DNA of 64,000 nt. It comes from Rhizobium gallicum bv. gallicum R602sp. Lineage in GTDB: Bacteria; Pseudomonadota; Alphaproteobacteria; Rhizobiales; Rhizobiaceae. The notes under the pieces are model-generated. The model ran no database searches and was not told the DNA's origin. It saw nothing but the letters and a program-made list of their open reading frames with translations. This document shows positions 45,219 to 54,599 of this stretch, piece after piece. How positions within the stretch are numbered: position 1 is the stretch's first letter; every line of letters begins with the position of its first letter. The stretch is taken from the NCBI RefSeq assembly GCF_000816845.1, contig NZ_CP006880.1:2108001-2172000 (forward strand), given 5' to 3'. Position numbers and translations under genes: made by a program.

Positions 45219-46835
45219 TCACTCGGCAGGCTGGGCGACGAGGGCACCCGGCATCGGCGCCTCATTGCGTTGGTAACCACGGATGGTCATGTAGACATTG
45301 AGGGCCATGATCAGACCGCCCGCGAGATAGAGAATTCCTCCCAAGGCTCGCAGCAGGTAATATGGGAACATGACGGCGACGGTCTCGGCGAAGGAATAGA
45401 CGAGGAAGCCCTGGCTGTTGTATTCGCGCCACATGAGGCCCTGCTGGATGCCGGCCACCCAAAGCACGGCGGCATAGATGACGATACCAAGTGTCGCGAG
45501 CCAGAAGTGCCAGTTGACCATGCGCAGACTGTAGAGACGCTCCTGTCCCCAAAGCTTCGGTGTCAGATAGTAGACGGCCCCGAAGGTGATCATGCCGACC
45601 CAGCCGAGTGCGCCCGAGTGGACGTGACCGATCGTCCATTCCGTATAGTGGCTGAGAGAGTTGACAGCCTTGACCGACATCATGGGACCTTCGAAGGTCG
45701 ACATCCCATAAAAGGCGATTGCCATGATCATCATGCGGATGATCGGGTCTGTGCGGATCTTGTCCCAGGCGCCAGAGAGCGTCATCAGGCCGTTGATCAT
45801 ACCGCCCCACGAGGGCATCCAGAGCATGACGGAAAACACCATTCCGAGCGTCTGCGCCCAATCCGGCAGCGCTGTGTAGTGCAGGTGATGCGGACCTGCC
45901 CAGATGTACATGAAGATCAAGGCCCAGAAGTGGATGATCGACAGGCGGTAGGAATAGACCGGCCGGTTCGCCTGCTTCGGCACGAAATAATACATCATGC
46001 CCAGGAAGCCAGCGGTCAGGAAGAAGCCAACCGCATTGTGGCCGTACCACCACTGGGTCAGAGCATCCTGAACGCCGGAGAACGCTGAATAGCTCTTCGA
46101 GCCGAGCAAGGAAGCCGGCACGGACAGGTTGTTGACGACATGCAGCATCGCCACGGTGACGATGAAGCCCAGGTAGAACCAGTTCGCGACATAGATGTGC
46201 GGTTCCTTGCGCTTCAAAAGTGTTCCGAGGAATGCAAGAAGATAGGCGACCCAGACGATCGTCAGCCAGATGTCGACATACCACTCGGGCTCTGCATATT
46301 CCCGCCCCTCGGTAATGCCCAAGAGATAGCCGGTCGCGGCCATGACGATGAAGAGCTGGTAGCCCCAGAATACGAACCAGCCGAGGTTGCCACCGAAAAG
46401 GCGGGCCCGACAGGTCCTCTGGACGACATAGAAGGATGTGGCAATCAGCGCGTTGCCGCCGAAAGCGAAAATGACTGCGGACGTGTGGACCGGCCGCAGA
46501 CGCCCAAAGTTGAAATATGGAGCGATGTTCAGATCGGGATAGGCGAGCTGAAGGGCGACGACGACCCCGACGAAAAAGCCGACCACGCCCCAAAACACAG
46601 TGGCGATGATGCCGTATCGAACAACTTCGTCGAAATATTCGGACGAAGCTGGCTTGGGTCGCTGGCCCGCCGGCGCAAAATTGACGCGTCGAAGAAGCAC
46701 AAGCGTGCTTCCCATCAGCACGAAGAACAGCACCCACATGTGTGCTGCAAAGAGGTGGTCGTGCGCAAAAGCAGCGCCGAGCAGCGCGAAGAACGCACAC
46801 ACGGCGATGATCACGGTTTCCATCGTATAGTTCAT
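45219..46835 (-). CDS. fixN: cbb3 oxidase catalytic subunit FixN (CcoN)
   Basis: A 538-aa haem-copper oxidase subunit I with 12 helices, the high-affinity terminal oxidase needed for respiration at low oxygen and in nodules. Haem/copper ligand regions are visible: [46 protein letters not shown] and [13 protein letters not shown] chose the ATG at 46835 because 538 aa equals the family length; the open frame continues upstream without similarity. A FixK box lies 100 bases before the start. Confidence 0.97.
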   Translation of the reverse strand: MNYTMETVIIAVCAFFALLGAAFAHDHLFAAHMWVLFFVLMGSTLVLLRRVNFAPAGQRPKPASSEYFDEVVRYGIIATVFWGVVGFFVGVVVALQLAYPDLNIAPYFNFGRLRPVHTSAVIFAFGGNALIATSFYVVQRTCRARLFGGNLGWFVFWGYQLFIVMAATGYLLGITEGREYAEPEWYVDIWLTIVWVAYLLAFLGTLLKRKEPHIYVANWFYLGFIVTVAMLHVVNNLSVPASLLGSKSYSAFSGVQDALTQWWYGHNAVGFFLTAGFLGMMYYFVPKQANRPVYSYRLSIIHFWALIFMYIWAGPHHLHYTALPDWAQTLGMVFSVMLWMPSWGGMINGLMTLSGAWDKIRTDPIIRMMIMAIAFYGMSTFEGPMMSVKAVNSLSHYTEWTIGHVHSGALGWVGMITFGAVYYLTPKLWGQERLYSLRMVNWHFWLATLGIVIYAAVLWVAGIQQGLMWREYNSQGFLVYSFAETVAVMFPYYLLRALGGILYLAGGLIMALNVYMTIRGYQRNEAPMPGALVAQPAE

Positions 46836-46928
46836 CTCGTTGTCCCCAAGCACAGACGACGACGCAAAAGCGCAATCTTCTTTCCGATCTTGTACTGGGA
46901 GAGCTGACACGAGCGCGGGGGCTGATCC

Positions 46929-46942
46929 TTGATCTATGTCAA
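46929..46942 (-). promoter_or_regulatory. FNR/FixK-type box upstream of fixN
   Basis: TTGATCTATGTCAA differs from the consensus at one position and is centred 100 bases before the fixN ATG, in the 284-base gap between fixN and fixK. It is the expected FixK target for fixNOQP. Confidence 0.82.
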
Positions 46943-47015
46943 CGATCGCCAATGTTCACGGCGGGCGAACTGGCAGTGTGTGGATTGGTCTCCATCCCCA
47001 GCAAATCTGTGCGCT

Positions 47016-47031
47016 GTTACAAACTGTTACA
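47016..47031 (+). promoter_or_regulatory. K-box (FxkR target) upstream of fixK
   Basis: Two direct copies of GTTACA separated by four bases (GTTACA-AACT-GTTACA) lie about 90 bases before the fixK ATG. This is, as I recall it, exactly the K-box motif (GTTACA-N4-GTTACA) bound by FxkR in Rhizobium etli and S. meliloti. It implies that fixK here is switched on through hFixL-FxkR rather than FixL-FixJ. Confidence 0.82.
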
Positions 47032-47119
47032 CTTTCGCACCAATACGCACGCTGCGAGCATTCCGGTGTAACGCGAACCGTTTTTATTGCCCTCATCAAA
47101 TGGGACAGAGGGTTCACAG

Positions 47120-47851
47120 ATGTTGATGCAAAAAAATACCGCGTTCGAAACCATCAAGGGTTCGGTGAATGACATTGCGGGACAGATGTCCCTGAAATCA
47201 CTTTTTCATTCTATTCCACAGGAAGTGCTTCAAGCCGGCAAGGCGCTGTTTTGGGAAGGCGACGCCACAAGCCACCTTTTTGAACTTGCTGAAGGCGTCA
47301 TTCGGCTTTACCGCATCATCGGCGATGGCAGGCGCGTTATCACTGCCTTTCTTTATCCAGGCGACCTCGTCGGTACGTCGCTACAGGAGCGCTACCTCTA
47401 CACCGCCGAGGCCGTTACGGATTGCAAGGTCCGCCGCATCGCCCGGAAGAATTTCCATGACGAAATCTCCCGCTCGGCCTGTCTGCGTCCCGATTTCATA
47501 TCGCTGCTGTGTCAGGAAATGGCTGCGGCTCACGATCAGATGGTGCTGCTGTCCAAGAAGAACGCAGAGGAGCGCTTGTGCAGTTTCCTGCTCCAGCTCA
47601 TCTCCCGGGAAATGACGAATGCGGCAGGCGACCTCGTCACCCTACCGATGAACAGGCTCGACATCGCCGACTATCTTGGCCTTACCATTGAGACGGTGTC
47701 GCGCACCATCAGCAAACTCGCCGGCCGCAACGTTCTCGTCCCGACTGGACGCCACGACATCAAGATCCTGAGCCTGAAGCGTCTCATTCAATTGTCCGGC
47801 AATGGGGATGATTTCTCTTTGGAAAAGAGCCATAGCTGCAGTATTCACTAA
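47120..47851 (+). CDS. fixK: Transcriptional regulator FixK (Crp/Fnr family)
   Basis: A 243-aa Crp/Fnr regulator with the characteristic FixK recognition region RLDIADYLGLTIETVSRTISKL. It lacks the FNR cysteine cluster, so it does not sense oxygen itself and depends on its transcription being induced. ATG at 47120 (an ATG six bases later is also possible). It diverges from fixN, and fixL follows 23 bases after it in the same direction, so fixK and fixL probably form one operon. It should activate the TTGAT-N4-ATCAA boxes nearby. Confidence 0.93.
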   Translation: MLMQKNTAFETIKGSVNDIAGQMSLKSLFHSIPQEVLQAGKALFWEGDATSHLFELAEGVIRLYRIIGDGRRVITAFLYPGDLVGTSLQERYLYTAEAVTDCKVRRIARKNFHDEISRSACLRPDFISLLCQEMAAAHDQMVLLSKKNAEERLCSFLLQLISREMTNAAGDLVTLPMNRLDIADYLGLTIETVSRTISKLAGRNVLVPTGRHDIKILSLKRLIQLSGNGDDFSLEKSHSCSIH

Positions 47852-47874
47852 TGGGCTCGACAGGTTAAACAGAT

Positions 47875-49800
47875 ATGCCGCATCGCTTCATTTCACCGCG
47901 CACAACATCGCCCGAAGAACTCGGCGCCATAGTCCGCATCATGGGCGGCGCCAACAACATCATCGTGCAGGGCTTTGACGGCGTCATCACCGAATGGTCG
48001 GCCGGATGCGAAAATATGTATGGCTGGATGCGTGACGAGGCTGTCGGCAAAGCCGTTGACGACCTTCTTGCGACGCAGTTTCCCGAATCAATTGAAGAGA
48101 TTCACCGGCAACTGCGCGAAAATAATTCGTGGCAAGGCGAAATCACCCATCGCCACAAGGATGGCTATGAAGTCTATGTGGCGTCGCGCTGCATGGTGGT
48201 GAATCTCTCCGACGGCGAAGCAGTCATCGTCCAGACCAACAATGACATCAGCGATCTCAAGCTGGCCCAGAGCGAGGTTAACGCGCGCGAGGCCCACCTC
48301 CGGTCCATTCTCGCGACTGTCCCCGAAGCTATGATCGTGATCAATGAGCGCGGAATTGTCATCTCGTTCAGCACTGCAGCAGAAAAGCTGTTCGGCATCC
48401 AGGCAGACGATATTTGCGGTCGGAACATCAGCAATCTTATGCCGAACCCCGATCGTGACGCCCACGATGGTTATCTCTCGCGCTACATCAGGACGGGAGA
48501 GCGCCGCATTATCGGCTACGGTCGGGTCGTGACCGGCCAGCGAGCCGACGGTTCGAAATTTCCGATGGAACTTCATGTCGGGGAGACGACTGCAAACGGT
48601 GAGCGGATATTCACCGGCTTCGTCCGCGATCTAACGAGCCGATACAAGATCGAGGAAGATCTCAGGCAGGCGCAAAAGATGGAAGCCGTTGGGCAATTGA
48701 CTGGAGGTATTGCCCACGACTTCAACAATCTTCTGACGGTGATCAGCGGCAACCTCGAAATGATTGAAGCGAAGCTTCCAGAGGGGCCGCTCAGCCTGCT
48801 CTTGCGGGAGGCGCAGGACGCGGCCGGCGATGGGGCTAAGCTGACGGAGCAACTTTTGGCGTTCGGGCGCCGCCAGCCGCTCAATCCGACGCTTGCGGAC
48901 CTCGGGCAGCTCGTATCGGGCTTTTCCGATCTGCTGCGGCGGACGCTTGGCGAAAACATCGACCTGAAGACGGTCATTGTCGGCTCGAACCACAATGTAC
49001 TGGTCGACAGCTCCCAGCTTCAGAACGCGCTTTTGAATATTGCGCTGAACGCCCGCGACGCAATGCCGCGCGGCGGCAGTCTGACAACTGAAATCAAGCG
49101 CGTCTATCTCGATGCGGACTACGCAAAAATGTATCCGCAGGTGCGTACCGGAGACTTCGTTCTCATTTCCGTCACCGATACCGGCGTCGGCATGTCGGAT
49201 GAGGTCAAGGAGCACGCCTTCGAACCATTCTTCACTACCAAGGATGTCGGTTCTGGCACGGGCCTCGGCCTCAGCATGGTCTATGGCTTCGTAAAGCAGT
49301 CAGGCGGTCATCTGCAGCTCTATAGCGAGGTCGGGCGCGGCACGACGATCCGCATCTATCTTCCCTGGGTTCAGGCAGCAGCGGCAAAAATTGAGGTTCC
49401 CGACACGCGATCCGATTCGCGTGATGTGCTGCCGGGCGGCGCCGAGACGGTGCTGGTGGTCGAGGACGACGCTCGGGTGCGCCGGGTTGCCGTCGCGCGC
49501 TTGTCGTCGATGGGCTACAAGGTTATCGAGGTCGGTAACGCTCAGGCCGCGCTCGAGATCCTGGCTGAAGATCCCACGATCGCCCTTTTGTTCACCGATA
49601 TTGTAATGCCTGGAGGCATGACAGGCGACGAACTCGCCAAGGAAGCACGCGTCATGCGGTCCGACCTGAAGATCCTCTTTACGTCGGGCTACGCCGAGCC
49701 AGGTCTCGGCGGCCGCGAGTTCGCAACGCCGGGCAGCTGGCTGCGCAAACCCTATACGGCAAAAGATCTGGCCGTGCGGGTTCGCGAATTGCTGGACTGA
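47875..49800 (+). CDS. fixL: Hybrid oxygen-sensing histidine kinase hFixL
   Basis: A 641-aa soluble hybrid kinase. PAS1 lies at about 20-130. PAS2 (about 145-255) is the haem PAS: His197 in [14 protein letters not shown] is the expected proximal haem ligand and Arg217 lies in IIGYGR, both as in FixL. The phospho-His281 is in [11 protein letters not shown]. The ATPase domain has DTGVGM and [14 protein letters not shown]-terminal receiver ([15 protein letters not shown]) makes it hybrid. This matches the hFixL of R. etli and R. leguminosarum that works with FxkR. No membrane helices, unlike S. meliloti chromosomal-type FixL. Confidence 0.93.
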   Translation: MPHRFISPRTTSPEELGAIVRIMGGANNIIVQGFDGVITEWSAGCENMYGWMRDEAVGKAVDDLLATQFPESIEEIHRQLRENNSWQGEITHRHKDGYEVYVASRCMVVNLSDGEAVIVQTNNDISDLKLAQSEVNAREAHLRSILATVPEAMIVINERGIVISFSTAAEKLFGIQADDICGRNISNLMPNPDRDAHDGYLSRYIRTGERRIIGYGRVVTGQRADGSKFPMELHVGETTANGERIFTGFVRDLTSRYKIEEDLRQAQKMEAVGQLTGGIAHDFNNLLTVISGNLEMIEAKLPEGPLSLLLREAQDAAGDGAKLTEQLLAFGRRQPLNPTLADLGQLVSGFSDLLRRTLGENIDLKTVIVGSNHNVLVDSSQLQNALLNIALNARDAMPRGGSLTTEIKRVYLDADYAKMYPQVRTGDFVLISVTDTGVGMSDEVKEHAFEPFFTTKDVGSGTGLGLSMVYGFVKQSGGHLQLYSEVGRGTTIRIYLPWVQAAAAKIEVPDTRSDSRDVLPGGAETVLVVEDDARVRRVAVARLSSMGYKVIEVGNAQAALEILAEDPTIALLFTDIVMPGGMTGDELAKEARVMRSDLKILFTSGYAEPGLGGREFATPGSWLRKPYTAKDLAVRVRELLD

Positions 49801-50138
49801 TGATCCTCTAATCGCCAGAGCGCTGATCGATAGGGCGTGCACGCAGCCGGGCGCGAAGCTGCTCGTCAGCGCCCAGAATCCACAAGCAACTGACGATCTA
49901 CTGCCCCAGCGATCGTGACGCACGATGCTTGGTCATTGCCGTCCAGATGCGGCACACCGAGAGGCTCACGGCCTTCAGCATTGCAAGCGTCCTTTCCCCT
50001 CACGTTCAACGAGCCTCGGCAATCGTCTCTTTGGAATGTTGATGGCTCTATTTGACCAACGTCAAAGAAGCACCCGGTTAACGCGCGTATCACATCAGCG
50101 ACGGCCAGTTCAGCCGTCATTCAACTAGGAGATATGAA
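49801..50138. promoter_or_regulatory. fixL-azu intergenic region with an FNR-type box
   Basis: This 338-base gap has no gene. It contains TTGACCAACGTCAA at 50052-50065, a perfect TTGAC inverted repeat with four-base spacer, centred 80 bases before the pseudoazurin ATG. That is the likely promoter of azu and perhaps of ycnI and copCD. I see no clear terminator for fixL. Confidence 0.7.
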
Positions 50139-50585
50139 ATGCGTTCGATATTTGCAGGCCTTCTTGCCGCGACGGCCGTGCTTGCTGCTACCACCATGCC
50201 GCTGATGGCAGCCGACCACGAAGTGAAGATGCTCAACAAGGGCGCCGCCGGTGCCATGGTGTTTGAGCCGAGCTTCACTAAGGTCGCCCCTGGCGACACC
50301 ATCACTTTTGTCCCGACTGACAAGTCTCACAATGTCGAGTCCTTCAAAGGTCTGATTCCAGAGGGCGCAGCTGCATTCAAGTCGAAGCCAAGCGAGCAGG
50401 TTCAGATCAAGTTCGATGCGCCCGGCGCCTATGTAATCAAGTGCACGCCGCACGTCGCCATGGGGATGGTTGCGCTGGTCCAGGTCGGCGATGCGCCGGC
50501 AAATCTTGAGGCCGTCAAGACCGCTAAACTCCCGAACATGGTCCGCAAGCGCCTCGATGCGGACATCGCCAAGATCACCCAATAA
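50139..50585 (+). CDS. azu: Pseudoazurin (periplasmic blue copper protein)
   Basis: A 148-aa exported cupredoxin with a signal peptide of about 24 residues (ending PLMAA). Type 1 copper ligands are in place: His64 (DKSHN), Cys102, His105 and Met110 ([10 protein letters not shown]). Pseudoazurin carries electrons from the bc1 complex to nitrite or nitric oxide reductase. The FNR-type box upstream and nearby nor genes fit a denitrification role. No nitrite reductase gene is in the window. Confidence 0.95.
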   Translation: MRSIFAGLLAATAVLAATTMPLMAADHEVKMLNKGAAGAMVFEPSFTKVAPGDTITFVPTDKSHNVESFKGLIPEGAAAFKSKPSEQVQIKFDAPGAYVIKCTPHVAMGMVALVQVGDAPANLEAVKTAKLPNMVRKRLDADIAKITQ

Positions 50586-50606
50586 TCAGCTTATCGCTTG
50601 AAATGC

Positions 50607-50638
50607 CCTGCGCTGGGCTTTCACGGCCCAGCGGCAGG
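50607..50638 (+). terminator. Long stem-loop after azu
   Basis: CCTGC-GCTGGGC pairs with GCCCAGC-G-GCAGG (one bulged base, seven-base loop) 20 bases past the azu stop. There is no U-run, so it may reduce rather than stop transcription into ycnI, keeping azu mRNA more abundant. Confidence 0.55.
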
Positions 50639-50675
50639 CGGGCTTCCAGCGGCAATCAGACCCAGGAGAACGACA

Positions 50676-51203
50676 GTGCTGAAAACAACCATCATCGCAC
50701 TTGGCCTTTGCGTTGCAGGCGCAGCTTCCGCCAGTGCCCATGTGACGCTTGAAAAGGCGGAAACCCCCGCCGGCAAGGCCTATAAGGCGATCCTGCGCGT
50801 CGGACATGGTTGCGACGGCAAGCCTACGACCAAGATCCGCGTGCAAATTCCGGAAGGCATTCTCTCGGTCAAGCCCATGCCGAAATCCGGCTGGACGATC
50901 GAAAAGGCCACGGGAAAATATGCAAGAGCATACGAGCTTTATGGCAAGCCGGTAGCCGAAGGCGTTACCGAACTCGTCTGGTCCGGAGGTAATCTTGCCG
51001 ACGACGAGTATGACGAGTTCGTATTCCGCGGCGTCGTTGCCAACGAGCTCGCTCCCGGCACCAGGGTCTACATCCCGGTCGTCCAGGAGTGTCCGGAAGG
51101 TGCCGTCGAGCGGTGGATCGATATCCCCGCCGCTGGCAAGACCTCGGACGATTACGAGACGCCGGCTCCCTTCTTCGAAGTCGTCGCACAGCCGCGCTCT
51201 TGA
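50676..51203 (+). CDS. YcnI-family copper-binding protein (DUF1775)
   Basis: A 175-aa exported protein. The GTG at 50676 has AGGAG seven bases upstream. A signal peptide ends at ASASA and the mature N-terminus is HVTLEKAETPAGKAYKAILRV, the YcnI/DUF1775 hallmark in which the first His helps bind copper. Conserved GHGCDGKPTTKIRVQIPEG and WSGGNLADDEYDEF are present. No C-terminal membrane anchor is seen, unlike Bacillus YcnI. It sits between azu and copCD, so it probably handles periplasmic copper for the copper enzymes encoded here. Confidence 0.88.
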   Translation: MLKTTIIALGLCVAGAASASAHVTLEKAETPAGKAYKAILRVGHGCDGKPTTKIRVQIPEGILSVKPMPKSGWTIEKATGKYARAYELYGKPVAEGVTELVWSGGNLADDEYDEFVFRGVVANELAPGTRVYIPVVQECPEGAVERWIDIPAAGKTSDDYETPAPFFEVVAQPRS

Positions 51204-51226
51204 GACAGAGCGATCGAGGAACCGCC

Positions 51227-52858
51227 ATGGCTGAGTTGCGAAACCGGAATGTGGCGCGTTCCTCCATCCCTCTGGGTGCATTTCTTTGGCTTGCGACTCT
51301 CGCTATCCTGATAACGCTGCTCGAGCCGGTCGCCGCATTTGCCCACGCCTCCCTCGTCAGATCGACACCCGCCCAAGGGGCCGTGATCGCGGCACCACCG
51401 GGCGCTATCGTTCTCGAGTTCAACGAAGCCGTTGCTCCGCTCGCTCTGACCGCAAGTACACCAGACGGGAGCAGCCGATCGTTTCAGGCGGCAGCCGACG
51501 GTACAAAGATTGTTGTTTCCGATCCCAATCTCGAGGCGCTTGGTACCTACCTCTTCAGTTTCCGCGTCGTCTCCGAAGATGGCCATCCGGTTGCCGGCAC
51601 GATCGCCTTCTCGATGGGGGCGCCGAGCCCCTCGCCGTCAACTGTGATGGAACCGAAACCGGCTGTCCTGCACTGGTCGATCTGGATGACGCGTTGGCTA
51701 CTTTATCTCTGCTTTTCTTTCGCAGTCGGGGGCGCTTTTTTCGAGACTTGCCTGAAGGACACGGCTTCTAGCTCCAGTCTCAGCCGCAACTGGGCGCCGG
51801 TGGGCCTCGCGCTCCTTGTCGGCTCCGCCTACCTGCAGGGCCTTGATGAACTTGGTCTTCCCTTTGTGGCGAGACCTCAGCTTGCTCCGTTGGTTTTCGC
51901 CTTCCATGGCGGTTACGGCGTCTCGATAACCTTTGGCGTCACAGCTTTTTGCCTCGCCTGGCGGATGCGCCCGCGTGGAGATGGCCGCCGTTGGATCGGA
52001 TTGATGGCGTTGCTTGCCGCGGCCGCTGCCTTTTCTTCGACCGGCCATGCAAGCACCGCCGAACCGAGATGGCTGGCGCGTTCGGCAATCTTCATTCACA
52101 GTGGCTCATCGATGTTCTGGGTCGGCAGCCTGCCGGTTCTGCTGAAACGCTGCCTGGGCGCGCATCGCAAGGAAGAAGGAGCCCTAGAGGTCTTTTCCCG
52201 CCTCATCCCGCTTCCGCTTACCGCCCTCATTGTCTCAGGCGCGGTCGTCATCGGCCTGCAGGTTCCAAAACTGTCGTCCTTGTGGACGTCATCCTACGGC
52301 CTGATTTTGACGATCAAGCTTCTGTTCGTCATGACATTGCTCGCCTTGGCCTGCCTCAATCGATTCTGGCTCACGGCTCCGGCCATTCGGGGCGACGAGC
52401 GCGCGCGTCTGAAGTTGCGCCGCTCTGTTTCTGCTGAAGTCGTCATCGTGGTGGCGATCTTTGCTGCTGTCGCCGGGTGGCGTTTTACCGAGCCGCCGCG
52501 TGCTGCATTGGCGAGCCAACCGGCGAGATTGCAGGCGCACTTGCATTCTTCGAGCGCAATGGCGCAGCTGGAGATCGCCATTCAATCGGCCGGCACCGGC
52601 TCGGCGTCGATCTCGGTCATAGACCAGGGGCAGCGTGTGATGGCCGTAAAGGAGGTTGGTCTGCGGCTTTCAAACCCGGAACAGGGAATAGAGCCGTTGA
52701 AGTTCAAGGCCGTTCCGGAAGCCGACCACAGCTGGATGGTCAATGGCATCCCCTTCGTCCGCAGCGGGCGTTGGGCAGTGACGGTCGATATCCTGATATC
52801 GGACTTCAAAGCAGTTCATCTGGACGGATTTATCACTGTTCCCGAAATTCGGCGGTGA
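51227..52858 (+). CDS. CopC-CopD fusion protein (copper import)
   Basis: A 543-aa protein joining a periplasmic CopC-like domain and a CopD-like membrane domain. After a signal segment the CopC part begins HASLVRSTPAQGAVIAAPPG (N-terminal His as first copper ligand) and runs to about residue 130 with VSEDGHPVAGTIAFS. About eight membrane helices follow, with the CopD-like IFIHSGSSMFWVGSLPVL. A periplasmic tail of about 120 residues ends the protein. I chose ATG at 51227, 23 bases after ycnI. The fusion fits copper uptake for oxidase and pseudoazurin. Confidence 0.87.
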   Translation: MAELRNRNVARSSIPLGAFLWLATLAILITLLEPVAAFAHASLVRSTPAQGAVIAAPPGAIVLEFNEAVAPLALTASTPDGSSRSFQAAADGTKIVVSDPNLEALGTYLFSFRVVSEDGHPVAGTIAFSMGAPSPSPSTVMEPKPAVLHWSIWMTRWLLYLCFSFAVGGAFFETCLKDTASSSSLSRNWAPVGLALLVGSAYLQGLDELGLPFVARPQLAPLVFAFHGGYGVSITFGVTAFCLAWRMRPRGDGRRWIGLMALLAAAAAFSSTGHASTAEPRWLARSAIFIHSGSSMFWVGSLPVLLKRCLGAHRKEEGALEVFSRLIPLPLTALIVSGAVVIGLQVPKLSSLWTSSYGLILTIKLLFVMTLLALACLNRFWLTAPAIRGDERARLKLRRSVSAEVVIVVAIFAAVAGWRFTEPPRAALASQPARLQAHLHSSSAMAQLEIAIQSAGTGSASISVIDQGQRVMAVKEVGLRLSNPEQGIEPLKFKAVPEADHSWMVNGIPFVRSGRWAVTVDILISDFKAVHLDGFITVPEIRR

Positions 52859-52883
52859 CGACAGCCTCTTCTTCTTGCAGGGG

Positions 52884-52899
52884 ATAGGCCAAAGCCTAT
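52884..52899. terminator. Stem-loop between convergent copCD and hemerythrin genes
   Basis: ATAGGC and GCCTAT pair around CAAA between two convergent stops. It is short but well placed to end both transcripts. Confidence 0.5.
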
Positions 52900-53352
52900 T
52901 TACCGGGCGAGTTTCGCCTTCTTGAGCATTCTCAGCACCTCCTGCTCAGCCACGATATGGCGCCGCATGCAGCAGAAGAACGAGCGCAGCATGTAACCGA
53001 TCGAATTCCACGATAGCCTTGAGCCGCCCGCCTTCAACTCGCCGAGTGTGATGACGATCTCCTGGGCAGCGTTGCGGTCCCAGTGATGATCGTCGCGACG
53101 CCTAGCGATCGCATCGGCTGCAGTTTCATGACCGAAGCAGCTTTCCATTTGCGGAAACACCAGACTTTCTTCCAGCGCCTGCGTCGTCTCCAAAACGGGA
53201 AGCAGGCGCGAGCAGATTCCTTCGCAGACCCGCTCGTCAATGCGGCATGGGAGAAAGTCGGCGACAGCCTCCAGAACACTGCACCATGACAGTAGCTCGC
53301 GATAATTCTCTTCGAGCTCAGCAAAGTCACCTGTTTTCGGCATCATGTTCAT
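52900..53352 (-). CDS. Hemerythrin-like domain protein
   Basis: A 150-aa four-helix protein. It has hemerythrin-type metal ligands spread over helices, such as ETTQALEESLVFPQME, RRRDDHHWDRN and CMRRHIVAEQEVL. Spacing is diverged from classical hemerythrins. Proteins of this group bind a di-iron centre and in denitrifiers are often induced by nitric oxide. It is encoded behind a 51-aa membrane protein and divergent from norE, so a role in NO or oxygen handling, or Fe-S repair (as in RIC/YtfE), is likely but not shown. Confidence 0.72.
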   Translation of the reverse strand: MNMMPKTGDFAELEENYRELLSWCSVLEAVADFLPCRIDERVCEGICSRLLPVLETTQALEESLVFPQMESCFGHETAADAIARRRDDHHWDRNAAQEIVITLGELKAGGSRLSWNSIGYMLRSFFCCMRRHIVAEQEVLRMLKKAKLAR

Positions 53353-53365
53353 GGCTGCGTTTCCA

Positions 53366-53521
53366 TCATCTCTGCAAGAACAGGCTGGCCGCGATCACAC
53401 CGGCGGCAAACACTGCCGCAAGCGTCGCGCCGCGTTGCAGGACGCCCATGCGGTTCAGCGTAATGGCAAAAAGGATGATGACCGGGGTGGCCACCGATAG
53501 GCCGATCTGTGCGTCTGTCAT
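53366..53521 (-). CDS. Small 51-aa membrane protein of the nor region
   Basis: A 51-aa protein with two hydrophobic segments (IGLSVATPVIILFAITL and LAAVFAAGVIAASLFL). The ATG at 53521 has GGAG about eight bases upstream. It is too short for usual gene finders. It is the first gene of a leftward pair with the hemerythrin and diverges from norE across a shared FNR-type box. I do not know a family; it may be a small subunit or anchor for an NO-related membrane complex. Confidence 0.6.
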   Translation of the reverse strand: MTDAQIGLSVATPVIILFAITLNRMGVLQRGATLAAVFAAGVIAASLFLQR

Positions 53522-53571
53522 TTTGCGTCTCCAAACAACCAGTGACCTAGCGCTGAAGGCCGCAAAAATCT

Positions 53572-53585
53572 TTGCTCTGGATCAA
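53572..53585. promoter_or_regulatory. FNR/NnrR-type box between norE and the hemerythrin pair
   Basis: TTGCTCTGGATCAA keeps the TTG-N8-CAA frame and one perfect half-site (ATCAA). It lies 55 bases before the norE start and 50 bases before the divergent 51-aa gene, so it may serve both. Confidence 0.6.
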
Positions 53586-53639
53586 AGAGCTGTTGCCGCT
53601 GAGGGAATAAGTCGGCTGAAACCAGAAAAATGGACGGAA

Positions 53640-54185
53640 ATGCAAAACGGCCGTGTGCACCCTGCATCTGAGGACAATGACATGCTCCTGGCATGGGTGC
53701 TTGGATGGAGCGAACTCGTCGCCTTCGGCGCTCTCCTGAGTGCCTTCCTGGTCGCCGGTTACGTCCAGCCAGCCGCCTTCGCCGAGGGACGTGGTCATCT
53801 CGCTCTATGGTATCCGCTGCTAAACACCGTCATCCTGCTTTCCAGCGGCTGGTGCGCCGCGAAAGCCGCTTGCTACCCTACCGGCGCGCCGAAGCAGCGA
53901 ACGGCATTGGTGGGTGCCGCAGCTGGCGGTTTTGCGTTCACTGCCGTCAAGATCGCCGAATATCTGCGAGAGCTGCCGCACCTGTCGGATGAGCGGCTCG
54001 AGACCTTCAACCAGCTCTATTTCCTGACAACCGGCTTTCATCTCGTTCATGTAATTTTCGGGTCGCTGGTGCTCATCGTCGTCGCTTGCCGGCCGGGGCG
54101 CGAGAACGTCGCGATCATCACGACACTCTGGCATGTCATAGACATCGTTTGGCTGGTCATGTTTCCGGTGGTTTACGCGATATGA
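53640..54185 (+). CDS. norE: Nitric oxide reductase accessory protein NorE
   Basis: A 181-aa membrane protein of the cytochrome c oxidase subunit III family, with about five helices. Typical features are WVLGWSELVAFGALLSAF at the start of helix 1 and FLTTGFHLVHVIFGSLVL, then WHVIDIVWLVMFPVVY at the end. NorE is not a catalytic subunit but supports NO reductase activity. The exact start is uncertain: ATG 53640 or 53682. It overlaps norF (ATGA). Confidence 0.88.
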   Translation: MQNGRVHPASEDNDMLLAWVLGWSELVAFGALLSAFLVAGYVQPAAFAEGRGHLALWYPLLNTVILLSSGWCAAKAACYPTGAPKQRTALVGAAAGGFAFTAVKIAEYLRELPHLSDERLETFNQLYFLTTGFHLVHVIFGSLVLIVVACRPGRENVAIITTLWHVIDIVWLVMFPVVYAI

Positions 54186-54466
54186 CGTCCGAGAAGCTCG
54201 CCGATCGTGCGCTTGTGTATCTGATCGCCCTGACTGCCCTGACATCTGCAATCGCCTATTTCGCACATGCGGTCGCTGGACCGGGTGTCCTCATCATAGC
54301 CGCCGCACCGGTAGGGCTCATGAAAGTGCGGCTCGTTCTGCTGGAATTCCTGCATCTGCGTGGGCGGGCAAGTCCGCTCGTTCCGTCTGTCGTTGCCTGG
54401 GCGGCGCTTGTGCTGACGATGGCATGCCTCAAGCTGATTGCACTCTTAGCCGCCGGTACCGGCTAA
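54182..54466 (+). CDS. norF: Nitric oxide reductase accessory protein NorF
   Basis: A 94-aa membrane protein with three hydrophobic segments, similar in type to cytochrome oxidase subunit IV (CyoD/NorF). It contains APVGLMKVRLVLLEFLHLRG, the family-like loop between helices 2 and 3. The ATG overlaps the norE stop. It is slightly longer than typical NorF (about 75-80 aa). Position between norE and norC supports the call. Confidence 0.8.
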   Translation: MTSEKLADRALVYLIALTALTSAIAYFAHAVAGPGVLIIAAAPVGLMKVRLVLLEFLHLRGRASPLVPSVVAWAALVLTMACLKLIALLAAGTG

Positions 54467-54484
54467 CGCCGCTTTGGATTTTAT

Positions 54485-54498
54485 TTGCGCGATAGCAA
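54485..54498 (+). promoter_or_regulatory. NnrR-type box upstream of norC
   Basis: TTGCGCGATAGCAA has the TTGCG first half-site typical of NnrR targets and a near-symmetric second half. It is centred about 108 bases before the norC ATG and probably drives norCBQD separately from norEF. Confidence 0.68.
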
Positions 54499-54599
54499 AG
54501 ACGGTTTCGATCGATCCTTTAGATGCTGACGCTCAGGAGCCAGACGGCTCAACGGCCGAGCTGCGGCGTTTGCGCCCCTCGACGATGAAAGGATGATCG

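Noticed and set aside
45262..46875. 537-codon frame in a second reading frame of fixN
   Set aside because: It is Arg/His-rich with no membrane helices, while the other frame is a textbook FixN.
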